From: Dactylosporangium siamense
GTDB taxonomy: Bacteria; Actinomycetota; Actinomycetes; Mycobacteriales; Micromonosporaceae
DNA: 64,000 bases
Assembly (NCBI RefSeq): GCF_016862795.1
Contig: NZ_BONQ01000110.1
Span: 1-64,000 of the forward strand
Direction of reading: 5' to 3'
Shown one piece after another: positions 41,061 to 49,281 of the stretch (position 1 is the stretch's first letter; each line of letters starts with the position of its first letter). Position numbers and translations under genes: made by a program. Under the pieces are notes generated by a model that worked only from the letters and a program-made list of their open reading frames with translations, did no database searches and was not told the DNA's origin.

Positions 41061-42305
41061 GTGGCCGACCGCACCGGGGAGCCGCTCAGCCGGCGTGCCC
41101 TGCTGGCCGGCAGCGCCCTGTCCGTGGGCGGCGCGATCGGCGGCGCCGCCGCGGTCGCTGCCGTGGCGGCCCGCGAGAGCGGCGGCGGCGCGCCCGCCGT
41201 GCCGTCGTCCACAGTGGACTACGGTGGGCAGATGGTGCCGTTCCACGGCCGGCACCAGGCGGGGATCGCCACCCCGGCCCAGGCGCACGCCGCCTTCGTC
41301 GCCCTGGACCTGGCCGCCGGGGTCGACAGGGCCGCGCTGCGCCGGCTCATGCTGCTGCTGTCCGACGACGCGGCCCGGCTCACCCAGGGACGCGCGCCGC
41401 TTGCCGACGGCCAGCCGGAGCTGGCGCAGGTGCCGGCCCGGCTCACCGTCACGTTCGGGTTCGGTCCGCGGCTGTTCGACGTCGCCGGGCTGGTCGAGCA
41501 GCGGCCGGCGACGCTGCAGCAGCTGCCGGAGTTCCCGATCGACCGGCTGCAGCAACGGTGGTGCGGCGGCGACCTGCTGCTGCAGATCTGCGCCGACGAC
41601 CCGCTCACCGTCGCCCACGCCCAGCGCATGCTGGTGAAGGACAGCCGGTCGTTCGCCGCGGTGCGGTGGGTGCAGCGCGGGTTCCGCCGGAGCCGCGGCA
41701 TGCAGGACGACGGGGTGACCCAGCGCAACGTCCTCGGCCAGCTGGACGGGACCGGCAACCCGGTGCCGGGCAGCGCCGTGTTCGACGGCGCGGTCTGGAT
41801 CTCCACGACCGACAGCGGCCCGCAGTGGCTGCACGGCGGGACGACGGTGGTGCTGCGCCGCATCCGCGCGGAGCTGGAGTCGTGGGACGCCGCGGACACG
41901 GCCGGCAAGGAGTTCGCGGTCGGCCGCCGGCTGACCGACGGCGCCCCGCTGACCGGCCGGCACGAGCAGGACCTGCCGGACTTCGCCGCGAAGAACGCCC
42001 TCGGGCTGCCCGTCATCTCCGAGTTCTCGCACGTGGCCCGGGCCCACGTGACCGGTGACCGGCAGCGGATCTTCCGCCGCCCGTACAACTACGACGATCC
42101 GCCCGGCCCGGACGGCACCGCCGACACCGGACTGGTCTTCGCCGCGTACCAGCGCGATGTCGGCGGGCAGTTCCTGCCGATCCAGCGCAACCTCGCCGAG
42201 GCCGACCTGCTCAACGAGTGGGTCACGCCGATCGGCTCCGCGGTCTTCGCGGTCCCGCCGGGCTGCGAGGCGGGCGGCTGGATCGGCGAGGGGCTGCTGG
42301 GCTGA
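41061..42305 (+). CDS. Tat-exported DyP-type peroxidase (EfeB-like)
   Basis: A 414-aa heme peroxidase. The Tat signal is LSRRALLAGSALSVGG (residues about 9-24). The DyP motif GQLDG (226-230) holds the catalytic Asp229, the proximal His is in EFSHVARAH (His324), and the C-terminal IFRRPYNYDD, GLVFAAYQRDVGGQFLPIQRNLAEADLLNEW is typical. EfeB-type enzymes act with iron/heme uptake or peroxide detoxification outside the membrane. Directly downstream of the PCuAC gene. No efeU or efeO gene is adjacent. Confidence 0.9.
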   Translation: MADRTGEPLSRRALLAGSALSVGGAIGGAAAVAAVAARESGGGAPAVPSSTVDYGGQMVPFHGRHQAGIATPAQAHAAFVALDLAAGVDRAALRRLMLLLSDDAARLTQGRAPLADGQPELAQVPARLTVTFGFGPRLFDVAGLVEQRPATLQQLPEFPIDRLQQRWCGGDLLLQICADDPLTVAHAQRMLVKDSRSFAAVRWVQRGFRRSRGMQDDGVTQRNVLGQLDGTGNPVPGSAVFDGAVWISTTDSGPQWLHGGTTVVLRRIRAELESWDAADTAGKEFAVGRRLTDGAPLTGRHEQDLPDFAAKNALGLPVISEFSHVARAHVTGDRQRIFRRPYNYDDPPGPDGTADTGLVFAAYQRDVGGQFLPIQRNLAEADLLNEWVTPIGSAVFAVPPGCEAGGWIGEGLLG

Positions 42306-42308
42306 GCG

Positions 42309-43064
42309 TCAGCGGACGGCGGCCACGGCCGCGTCCGCGCCGCCGCGCCAGATCGTGCCGACCTCGGTGAAACCCGCCGCGCGTAGCGCGTCCAGGTGCC
42401 ACGAGATGGGTGGCAGCCACTCCGCGGTGTGCCCGGCCGGGTAGACCTCCCGCCGCAGTGCGGCGAGGGGCCCGAGCGCCGGGTCGGTGTCGACCCGGTC
42501 CCACCAGTCCCGCCAGGACAGCACCACCCCGGCCGCGTAGCGGGCGTCGCGGTCCCGGTCGGCCCGGGCGGTGATCCGCGCGGTCAGTCCGGGCAGCGCG
42601 TCGTCGGGCATGTGATCGGCGTTGACGAAGATGCCGCCGTCGTCGAGGAGCCGGTGGATCTCGCGGTACAGCCGGCCGAGCCGCTCGGCGGGCAGCCAGT
42701 GCAGGGCCGTGGCGGTGAGCACGGCGTCGAACCCGCGCGCCGGCAGCGTTGCCGCCCAGTCCGGCCGGCGCAGGTCCGCGGTCACGATCCGGGCCCGCCC
42801 GTGCAGCGAGGCCTCGGCGATCGCGAGCAGCACCGGGTCGAGGTCCAGCAGCGTGACATCCGCCCGGGGGAACCGCTGGAGGGCCCGCAGCGTGATGGAT
42901 CCGGTCCCGCCGGCGAGGTCGAGGATCCGTGGCGCGCCGGCGGCGGTCGCGTCGACGGCGTCGAGCATCGCGGCCAGCCGGTGCTCGCGGTCCGGCAGGT
43001 ACGCCTCCTGCTGCCGGTCCCAGCTCTCCTGCCATGCCCGCGCGTTCGCGATGTAAGGAGTCAT
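42309..43064 (-). CDS. Class I SAM-dependent methyltransferase
   Basis: A 251-aa methyltransferase. Motif I is RILDLAGGTGSITLRAL (about residue 50), the acidic residue ending strand 2 is in VTLLDLDPVLLAIAEA, and motif IV is GFDAVLTATALHWLPAERL, followed by LLDDGGIFVNADHM. This is the trans-aconitate/ubiquinone-type fold with unknown substrate. ATG 43064; the longer frame upstream lacks coding features. Convergent with the DyP gene, 3 bp apart. Confidence 0.85.
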   Translation of the reverse strand: MTPYIANARAWQESWDRQQEAYLPDREHRLAAMLDAVDATAAGAPRILDLAGGTGSITLRALQRFPRADVTLLDLDPVLLAIAEASLHGRARIVTADLRRPDWAATLPARGFDAVLTATALHWLPAERLGRLYREIHRLLDDGGIFVNADHMPDDALPGLTARITARADRDRDARYAAGVVLSWRDWWDRVDTDPALGPLAALRREVYPAGHTAEWLPPISWHLDALRAAGFTEVGTIWRGGADAAVAAVR

Positions 43065-43281
43065 AGGCCATAGGGTAGTTACGTAGCGGGAGCGGGGCAA
43101 GACCGGGAAGCCGGGCCGGCCCGGGGTGATCTTGAGGTTATCGGCGCCGTCGAGGGCGATGTGCCGCGTGCCGGTCGTGTAACTCTGGATCTCGCCGGTA
43201 TCGAAGTCAGCGGGGAACCTCCGGGAGCGGAACCACGAATCCGGCGGCGGATCGTGCCGATACGGCAGAGTGGAGGTGCGC

Positions 43282-45405
43282 ATGGGCAACGGGCCGGTGG
43301 TCGGTGTGCTGTCGCCGTTCGCCGGCGGCGCCTACTACGGCACGATCCTCGCCGGGATCAGCGCCGCCGCCGCCGCGGCCGGCAGCCGGACCGTCGCGGT
43401 CCAGACCCTCGACGCCGCCGCCGACATGGCGGTCAACGGCGGCACACCGACCTTCACCGCACCCGTCGCGTGGGACCGCATCGACGGCTTCGTGGTCCTC
43501 GCCGACGCGATCACCGACGCCTACCTCGACCGGCTGCGCGCCGCCGGCAAGCCAGTGGTGCTGCTCGGGCACAACGCCAGCCGCTGCGACCTGCCGGCCG
43601 TGATCGCCGACAACGGCCCCGGGATCCGCGCCACCGTCGAGCACCTGATCGGGCACGGGCACCGCAGGATCGCCTTCACCGGATTCACCGCCGTCTCCGA
43701 CGTGGCCGAGCGGCACCGCGCCTACACCGAGACCCTCCTGGCCCACGGCATCGACCCGGACCCCGCGCTGTTCCGGCCCGCGGTCGACAACCTGGAGAGC
43801 GGCGTCGCCTGGGCCACCCCGGCGGCGCTGCGGGACCTGGCCGCGACGGCGATCGTGGCGGCCACCGACCGCAACGCCATCGGGCTGCTGCGCGCCCTCG
43901 CCACGTCCGGACTGGCCTGCCCCGGTGACGTCGCGCTCACCGGCTTCGACGACGTCGAGGTCGCCGCGTACCTGACACCGGGCCTGGCCAGTGTCCGGCA
44001 GCCGCTGGAGGTGATGGCGGCCAAGGCCGTGGACCTGCTGCTGCAGGGCATCGCCGGGGTCCCGGTCGCCGCCGGGGACCGGCGGATCCCGACGGTGTTC
44101 GTCGCGCGCGGCTCGTGCGGCTGCTCCGAGGCGGCGCTGCGGCTGCCGGCGGCGGTGGCGGACGCGGGCCCGGACCGGCTCACCGAGCGCCTGGCGACGC
44201 TGCTGCCGCCCGGTGCCACGCGCACCGCCGAGCATCTCGCGGTGCTGGCGAAGGCGGCCGACGCGGTGGTCGACGTCGCGGCCGCCGCGATCGCCGGGCG
44301 CACCCCGGACCACAGCGGCGCCACGGCCGCCCTGCTGGCCCTGTTCGCCCTGCAGGCGCGGCCCGAGGGCCTGCGGATCGTCGCCCGCGCGGTGCAGGAG
44401 TTCACGCAACAGATCCCGGCGGCCGACGTGGCGACCGCCCGCCGCCTCGACGGAGAAGTGCAGGAGCTCATCCTCGCCGTCGTGCGGGTCCGCCAGGTCG
44501 CCAACTTCGGCGACCGGTGGCGGCTGCGGTCCACGATCAGCGCGCACTACGACCTGTCCATGGCGCTGCTGTACCACCGGCGGGCCGACCCGCGCGACCT
44601 CAGCTGGCTCGCGGTCACCCCCGCGAGCGCCGGTTCGCTCGGCCTGTGGGCCGGTGCCGACCGCCTGCAGGTTCCCGCCGGGTGGCGCCGGCTGCCGGGA
44701 CCGGCGATCGCCGCCGGCGAGACCTCCGTGCCGGCGTTCCCACCGGCCGAACTCATCGAGGCGGCCGGCCCCGGGGAAACCGTCTTCGTGGTGCCCGCGA
44801 AGGTCAACGCCAGCGACCGCGGGCTGCTCGCCGTGGTCGGCGTCGTGGAGAGCCAGGTCGAGGACGGGCGGGAGCTGGTCAACCAGTGCGCGGCGCTGCT
44901 CACCGTCGGGCTGGACCTGCGAGAGCAGGAGAAGCGGCTGCGCCGGGCGGCGCTGTCGGACACCCTGACCGGGCTGCCCAACCGGGCCGCGCTGGTGGAG
45001 ACCCTGGAGCGGGCGGTGCGCGCCACCGACCGCCGATTCGCCGTGCTGTTCCTGGACCTCGACGGCTTCAAGCAGGTCAACGACCGGCACGGGCACGCCG
45101 CCGGCGACGAGCTGCTGGTCTACGTGGCGGAGCGGATCCGCCGTTCGCTGCGGGTCGGTGACATGGCGGCCCGCTTCGGCGGCGACGAGTTCGTGGTGTT
45201 CCTCGCCGAGATCGACTCGCCGGACCGGTTGCGCCGCATCGCCGAGCGGCTACGGGCGTCGATCATGGCGCCGTACACGGTGGCCGGGGCGGTCGTGCGG
45301 GTCGGCGTCAGCATCGGCTGCATGCCGTGCGGCGACAGCGCCAGCGCCGACGAGATCCTGTCCGCCGCCGACGCCGCCATGTACCGGGAAAAGATCGGTC
45401 GCTGA
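43282..45405 (+). CDS. LacI-type sugar-binding domain fused to GGDEF
   Basis: A 707-aa cytoplasmic signalling protein. Residues about 1-285 are a periplasmic-binding-like domain of the LacI/GalR sensor type (VVGVLSPFAGGAYYGTILAGI, CPGDVALTGFDDVEVAAYLTPGLASVRQPLEVM), with no HTH. A middle region (about 290-540) is helical and GAF-like. The C-terminal diguanylate cyclase has RDxxT-type LSDTLTGLPNRAALVETLE and GGDEF at 633-637. It should make c-di-GMP in response to a sugar. ATG 43282 with GGAGG 5 nt upstream. Confidence 0.88.
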   Translation: MGNGPVVGVLSPFAGGAYYGTILAGISAAAAAAGSRTVAVQTLDAAADMAVNGGTPTFTAPVAWDRIDGFVVLADAITDAYLDRLRAAGKPVVLLGHNASRCDLPAVIADNGPGIRATVEHLIGHGHRRIAFTGFTAVSDVAERHRAYTETLLAHGIDPDPALFRPAVDNLESGVAWATPAALRDLAATAIVAATDRNAIGLLRALATSGLACPGDVALTGFDDVEVAAYLTPGLASVRQPLEVMAAKAVDLLLQGIAGVPVAAGDRRIPTVFVARGSCGCSEAALRLPAAVADAGPDRLTERLATLLPPGATRTAEHLAVLAKAADAVVDVAAAAIAGRTPDHSGATAALLALFALQARPEGLRIVARAVQEFTQQIPAADVATARRLDGEVQELILAVVRVRQVANFGDRWRLRSTISAHYDLSMALLYHRRADPRDLSWLAVTPASAGSLGLWAGADRLQVPAGWRRLPGPAIAAGETSVPAFPPAELIEAAGPGETVFVVPAKVNASDRGLLAVVGVVESQVEDGRELVNQCAALLTVGLDLREQEKRLRRAALSDTLTGLPNRAALVETLERAVRATDRRFAVLFLDLDGFKQVNDRHGHAAGDELLVYVAERIRRSLRVGDMAARFGGDEFVVFLAEIDSPDRLRRIAERLRASIMAPYTVAGAVVRVGVSIGCMPCGDSASADEILSAADAAMYREKIGR

Positions 45406-45424
45406 ATGCTGGCATGCTGGACCC

Positions 45425-45781
45425 GTGAGCCGCGCAGCGAACACGCCCGTGACGCCCGTGCCCATCGACACCCCGCGCGGGGCGCCGGAGGTGGTCGCCA
45501 AGCTGACGTTGGAGCGGGCCGATGTCGAGCGCCGGTTCGGGCTGTGGTTCACGGGGGTGGACCACGACCTCTCCCCGGCCGTCATGGCCCTCGGACGGCT
45601 GGCGGGCGGCACGATCATCGGATTCGCGAAGGTGGAGCTCGACCCCTCCCCGGGGGTTGAAGTGGTCCAGTTCGCCGGCCCGGTGCCGGAGCCGCGGGAC
45701 GTGGTGGCGGAGCTGCTGGAGGACACCGGTCTGACGTGGGACGAGGTGACGTGGCTGCTGCCGCAGCGGGGCGAGCCGTGA
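45425..45781 (+). CDS. Hypothetical protein
   Basis: A 118-aa acidic protein. After a Pro-rich leader (TPVTPVPIDTPRGAPE) comes a compact domain: VVAKLTLERADVERRFGLWFTGVDHDLSPAVMALGRLAGGTIIGFAKVELDPSPG, ending WDEVTWLLPQRGEP. Family not recognised. GTG 45425 lies 19 bp after the GGDEF gene stop, so it may be co-transcribed. Convergent with the acyl-CoA dehydrogenase, 4 bp apart. Confidence 0.55.
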   Translation: MSRAANTPVTPVPIDTPRGAPEVVAKLTLERADVERRFGLWFTGVDHDLSPAVMALGRLAGGTIIGFAKVELDPSPGVEVVQFAGPVPEPRDVVAELLEDTGLTWDEVTWLLPQRGEP

Positions 45782-45785
45782 CCCG

Positions 45786-46898
45786 TCACAGCCCGTAGGT
45801 CTTGCCGATGATCTCGCGCTGGATCTCGCTGGTGCCGCCGTACACGGTGGACACGACCGTCGAGCGGACCAGGCGCTCCATGCCGTACTCGGTGGCGTAG
45901 CCGTAGCCGCCCATCATCTGCATCGCGTCCAGGGCGACCCGGCGGGCGGTCTCGGTCGCCTTGAGCTTCACCATCGACGTCTCGCGGGGCAGCACGGTGC
46001 CGGGGTCGCGGTCGACGAGCTCGGCGGTGCGGTACACGAGCAGGCGGGTGCACTCGATCTCGGTGGCGAGGTCGGCGATGCGGTGCCGCAGCACCTGGAA
46101 GCTGCCGATCGGCCGGCCGAACTGGCGGCGCTGCTTGATGTAGCCGAGGACGTCGTCGAAGGCGCGCTGGGCGGTGCCGAGCATGATGGCCGCGAGGATC
46201 AGCCGCTCGACGTTCAGTCCGGCCATGAGTTGTCTCCAGCCCTGGTCGACGGCACCGACGACCGCCTCCGCTGGCACGAAGCAGTCCGTGAAGTACAGGT
46301 CGTTGACCTCCCGCCCGCCCATCGTGTCGATGCCGCTGATCCGCAGGCCCGGGTGGTCGGCCGGGACCTGGAGCATGGTCATGCCGGCGTGCTGGCCGGG
46401 TGCGCCGGAGGTGCGGGCGACCAGCAGGATGCCTTCGGCGATGTGGGCGTTGGAGCACCAGGTCTTCTGCCCGTTGACGACGAAGCCTCCGTCGCGGGGC
46501 TCGGCCCGGCAGGCCAGGGCCGCGACGTCGGACCCGGCCTCCGGTTCGGACATCGCGATCGACCAGACGTCGCCGGCGCCGATGCCGCCGAGCACGGTCC
46601 TGCGCTGCTCGGGTGAGCCGAAGCGTTCGTAGGTCCCGGCGACGATGATCGAGGTGCTGAAGCCGCCGATCGGGAGCTGGCCGTGCGCGGTCGCCTCCAG
46701 GAACAGGCAGGAGTCGAGCATGCCTCCGCCGGCGCCGCCGTGGTCCTCCGGGATGGCGACGCTGAGCCAGCCGAGCGCGGCGACCTTGCGGTAGAGCTCG
46801 GGATCGTGGGTCTCGCGCGGGCCGGTGCCGGCCTCGCGGCGGCAGAAGTCGGCGACGGCGGAGACGAACGCGCGTTGCTCGTCGGTGAGATCCAGCAT
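45786..46898 (-). CDS. Acyl-CoA dehydrogenase
   Basis: A 370-aa flavoprotein of the ACAD family. Features: LTDEQRAFVSAVADFCRRE, AMSEPEAGSDVAALACRAEPRDGGFVVNGQKTWCSNAHIAEG (FAD/substrate region), YIKQRRQFGRPIGSFQVLRHRIADLA, and the C-terminal VYGGTSEIQREIIGKTYGL. The Gly before GTSEIQ stands where MCAD has its catalytic Glu, so the base is elsewhere, as in isovaleryl-type enzymes. This favours a branched or bulky acyl-CoA. GAGGAG 8 nt upstream of ATG 46898. Divergent from an aldehyde dehydrogenase. Confidence 0.9.
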   Translation of the reverse strand: MLDLTDEQRAFVSAVADFCRREAGTGPRETHDPELYRKVAALGWLSVAIPEDHGGAGGGMLDSCLFLEATAHGQLPIGGFSTSIIVAGTYERFGSPEQRRTVLGGIGAGDVWSIAMSEPEAGSDVAALACRAEPRDGGFVVNGQKTWCSNAHIAEGILLVARTSGAPGQHAGMTMLQVPADHPGLRISGIDTMGGREVNDLYFTDCFVPAEAVVGAVDQGWRQLMAGLNVERLILAAIMLGTAQRAFDDVLGYIKQRRQFGRPIGSFQVLRHRIADLATEIECTRLLVYRTAELVDRDPGTVLPRETSMVKLKATETARRVALDAMQMMGGYGYATEYGMERLVRSTVVSTVYGGTSEIQREIIGKTYGL

Positions 46899-46933
46899 GC
46901 TGCCACTCCTCGGGATTGACAGCGACCGTAGCA

Positions 46934-46947
46934 TATCAAATATCAAA
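46934..46947. promoter_or_regulatory. Shared operator copy 1 (TATCAAATATCAAA)
   Basis: This AT-rich 14-mer stands out in the GC-rich region and lies in the 78-bp gap between the divergent acyl-CoA dehydrogenase and aldehyde dehydrogenase genes. The same 14-mer occurs at 49245-49258 before the GntR and racemase genes. On the other strand it reads as a tandem TTTGATA. Confidence 0.65.
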
Positions 46948-46976
46948 TCTGGAGCACCTGTCGTGAGGGGTTCGCC

Positions 46977-48413
46977 ATGCCGACGGAGACCGCGAAACCA
47001 CCGACGGAGACCGACGCCGTGCCGGTCGCGATCGCCGCGGCCCGGGCGGCCGCCGGCTGGTGGGCCGGGCTCGGATGGGACGGCCGCCGCCGCGCGCTGC
47101 TCGCCTGGAAACGCACCCTCGCCGGCCGCGTCGAGGAGCTCGCCGGGCAGATCCGCGCCGAGACCGGCAAGCCGCACGGCGACGCCGTCCTCGAGGTGAT
47201 GCTCGCCGTCGAGCACCTCGACTGGGCCGCCCGGCACGCCCGGGGTGTCCTGCGCCGGCGGCGGGTGCCGGCCGGGCTGCTCGCCGCCAACCAGGCGGCC
47301 AGCGTCGGCTACGAGCCGCTCGGCGTGATCGGCGTGATCGGCCCGTGGAACTACCCGGTGTACACGCCGCTCGGCTCGATCTCCTACGCCCTCGCGGCCG
47401 GCAACGCGGTCGTCTTCAAGCCCAGCGAGCACACCCCCGGCGTCGGCCGGTGGCTGGCCGAGCGGTGGGCCGAGGCGGTGCCGGGCCCGGCGGTGTTCCA
47501 GGCGGTGACCGGGGACGGCGAGACCGGCGCGGCGCTGTGCCGGGCCGGCGTCGACAAGCTGGCGTTCACCGGCTCCACCGCGACCGGCCGCACGGTGATG
47601 GCCGCGTGCGCCGTCACCCTCACCCCGGTCGTGATCGAGGCCGGCGGCAAGGACGCGCTCATCGTCGCCGCCGACGCCGACCTGGACGCGGCCGCCCGGG
47701 CGGCCGCGTTCGGCGGGTTCGGCAACGCCGGGCAGACCTGCGCGGGCGTCGAGCGCGTCTACGTCGAGCGGAGCGTCTACGAGCCGTTCCTGGACCGGCT
47801 GGCCGAACTGGCCCGGGCCACCCGGCCGGGCGAGGAGCCCGACGCGCGGTATGGCCGGATGACCACACCGGCGCAGACCGCGGTCGTCGCCGCGCACATC
47901 GAGGACGCCCTGGCCAGGGGCGGCCGGGCGGTCGTCGGTGGCCCGGCCGCGGTGCGCCCGCCGTTCGTCGACCCGGTGGTCCTCGCCGAGGTGCCGGAGG
48001 ACAGCCTGGCGGTGACCGCGGAGACCTTCGGCCCGACGGTGGTGGTGAACCCGGTCCGCGACCTGGACGAGGCGGTTGAGCGGGCCAACGCCTCACGCTA
48101 CGGGCTGGCCGCCTCGGTCTTCACCGGCAGCCGGCGCACGGCGGCGGACCTGGCGGCCAGGCTGCGGGCCGGCGCGGTGTCGGTGAACGCCGTCCTCGGC
48201 TTCGCCGCCGCCCCGGCGCTGCCGTTCGGCGGGGTCGGCGACTCCGGGTTCGGCCGCGTCCACGGCGCGGACGGGCTGCGCGAGTTCTCCCGGCCCAAGT
48301 CGGTGACCCGGCAGCGGTTCGCGGCGCCGATCGACCTGCTGCGGCTCGACCGCCGGCCGGCCGCGCTCGCCCGCGCGACCCGGCTGTTCCGGCTCCGGCA
48401 CGCGCGCGGATGA
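46977..48413 (+). CDS. Aldehyde dehydrogenase
   Basis: A 478-aa NAD(P)-dependent ALDH. It shows GVIGPWNYPVYTPLGSISYALAAGNAVVFKPSEHTP (cofactor binding), LAFTGSTATGRTVM, the general base Glu221 (VIEAGGKDALI), nucleophile Cys255 (NAGQTCAGVERVYVE) and TAETFGPTVVV. It should oxidise an aldehyde to its acid, feeding the acyl-CoA ligase of the same region. Divergent from the acyl-CoA dehydrogenase through a shared operator. ATG 46977. Confidence 0.9.
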   Translation: MPTETAKPPTETDAVPVAIAAARAAAGWWAGLGWDGRRRALLAWKRTLAGRVEELAGQIRAETGKPHGDAVLEVMLAVEHLDWAARHARGVLRRRRVPAGLLAANQAASVGYEPLGVIGVIGPWNYPVYTPLGSISYALAAGNAVVFKPSEHTPGVGRWLAERWAEAVPGPAVFQAVTGDGETGAALCRAGVDKLAFTGSTATGRTVMAACAVTLTPVVIEAGGKDALIVAADADLDAAARAAAFGGFGNAGQTCAGVERVYVERSVYEPFLDRLAELARATRPGEEPDARYGRMTTPAQTAVVAAHIEDALARGGRAVVGGPAAVRPPFVDPVVLAEVPEDSLAVTAETFGPTVVVNPVRDLDEAVERANASRYGLAASVFTGSRRTAADLAARLRAGAVSVNAVLGFAAAPALPFGGVGDSGFGRVHGADGLREFSRPKSVTRQRFAAPIDLLRLDRRPAALARATRLFRLRHARG

Positions 48414-48553
48414 CGGGCGCAACGGCACGAGCAACAGCGGCGGCACGAGCAATAGCGGCGGTAAGAGCAAGAGCAACGGCAACAGCGGCGGCACGAGCAG
48501 CAGCAACGGCTAGAGCAACGGCTAGAGCAACGGCTAGAGCAATGGCAGCGGGT
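48414..48553. repeat. Simple-sequence tract with 12-bp repeats
   Basis: The gap between the ALDH and GntR genes is filled by AGCAACGGC-type motifs. It includes exact 12-bp units GCAACGGCTAGA at 48503-48514, 48515-48526 and 48527-48538, plus a diverged unit at 48539. The frames through it encode only Ala/Thr/Arg runs, so it is treated as non-coding. Confidence 0.8.
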
Positions 48554-49216
48554 TTACGCCCAGTTGCCGAGCTCGTCCAGGTGCTTGATGAGGCGGTCGG
48601 CGCCGTCGGTGAAGTGCCGGGCCATCGCGGCCCGGGCCGCCGCCGCGTCCCGCTCGGTGAGCGCGGCGAGCAGCGCCTCGTGGTCGGCGAGCATCCCGGC
48701 CCGCCAGGCCGGGTCGCCGGCGAGGAACCGGGCCGGCGTGTAGCGCGTCGCCCAGTGCAGCAGCCAGGCCAGCTTGCGGGCGCCGGCGATCCGGTTGCCG
48801 GCCCGGTGGAACTCGAACTCGAGCCGCTCCAGCTCGGCGATGTCGGCGCGCCGGCCCTGCGCGGCGCGCCGGATCGCCGTGTGCACGGCCGACAGCTCGG
48901 CCAGGTCCTCCGCCGTCGCCCGCTCGGCGATCCGCGTGGCCAGGTCGCCGGCGATGTGCGCCTGCAGCTGGAATACGTCGACGATGTCCTGCCGGGACAG
49001 CGGCGCCACCACGTAACCCCGGCGCGGCTGCAGCTCGACCATGTCATAGCCGCGCAGCGTCAGCAGTGCCTCCCGGACCGGGGTGATGCTGACCCCGAGC
49101 TGCTCGGCGACCTCCTCGAGGCGGATCCGCTCGCCAGGGCGCAGGTCGCCCGACATGATCCGGTCCCGCAGGTGCGCCACGACCTCGTCGGCCAGCTGCG
49201 GCCGCTCGACGGCCAT
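48554..49216 (-). CDS. GntR family regulator, FCD type
   Basis: A 220-aa regulator. The winged HTH (LADEVVAHLRDRIMSGDLRPGERIRLEEVAEQLGVSITPVREALLTLRGYDMVELQPRRGYVVAPL) covers residues about 8-75. An all-helical FCD ligand domain (about 80-215) has metal-ligand-like residues in EFEFHRAGNRIAG and DHEALLAALTERD. FCD regulators usually sense carboxylic acids. It is divergent from the racemase gene across the operator at 49245 and is the best candidate to bind both 14-mers. ATG 49216. Confidence 0.9.
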   Translation of the reverse strand: MAVERPQLADEVVAHLRDRIMSGDLRPGERIRLEEVAEQLGVSITPVREALLTLRGYDMVELQPRRGYVVAPLSRQDIVDVFQLQAHIAGDLATRIAERATAEDLAELSAVHTAIRRAAQGRRADIAELERLEFEFHRAGNRIAGARKLAWLLHWATRYTPARFLAGDPAWRAGMLADHEALLAALTERDAAAARAAMARHFTDGADRLIKHLDELGNWA

Positions 49217-49244
49217 GGTGTCTCCTCCCGAAAGCGGCTGACTC

Positions 49245-49258
49245 TATCAAATATCAAA
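49245..49258. promoter_or_regulatory. Shared operator copy 2 (TATCAAATATCAAA)
   Basis: Identical 14-mer to the one at 46934-46947, here in the 65-bp gap between the divergent GntR and racemase genes, 23 bp before the racemase ATG. The position suits control of both genes by the GntR protein. Confidence 0.65.
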
Positions 49259-49281
49259 CTATCGGGCTTCCGGGAGATCCT

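Noticed and set aside
43207-45096. 629-aa minus-strand frame opposite the GGDEF fusion gene
   Set aside because: Antisense of a gene with clear sensor and GGDEF motifs; the frame has only low-complexity sequence.
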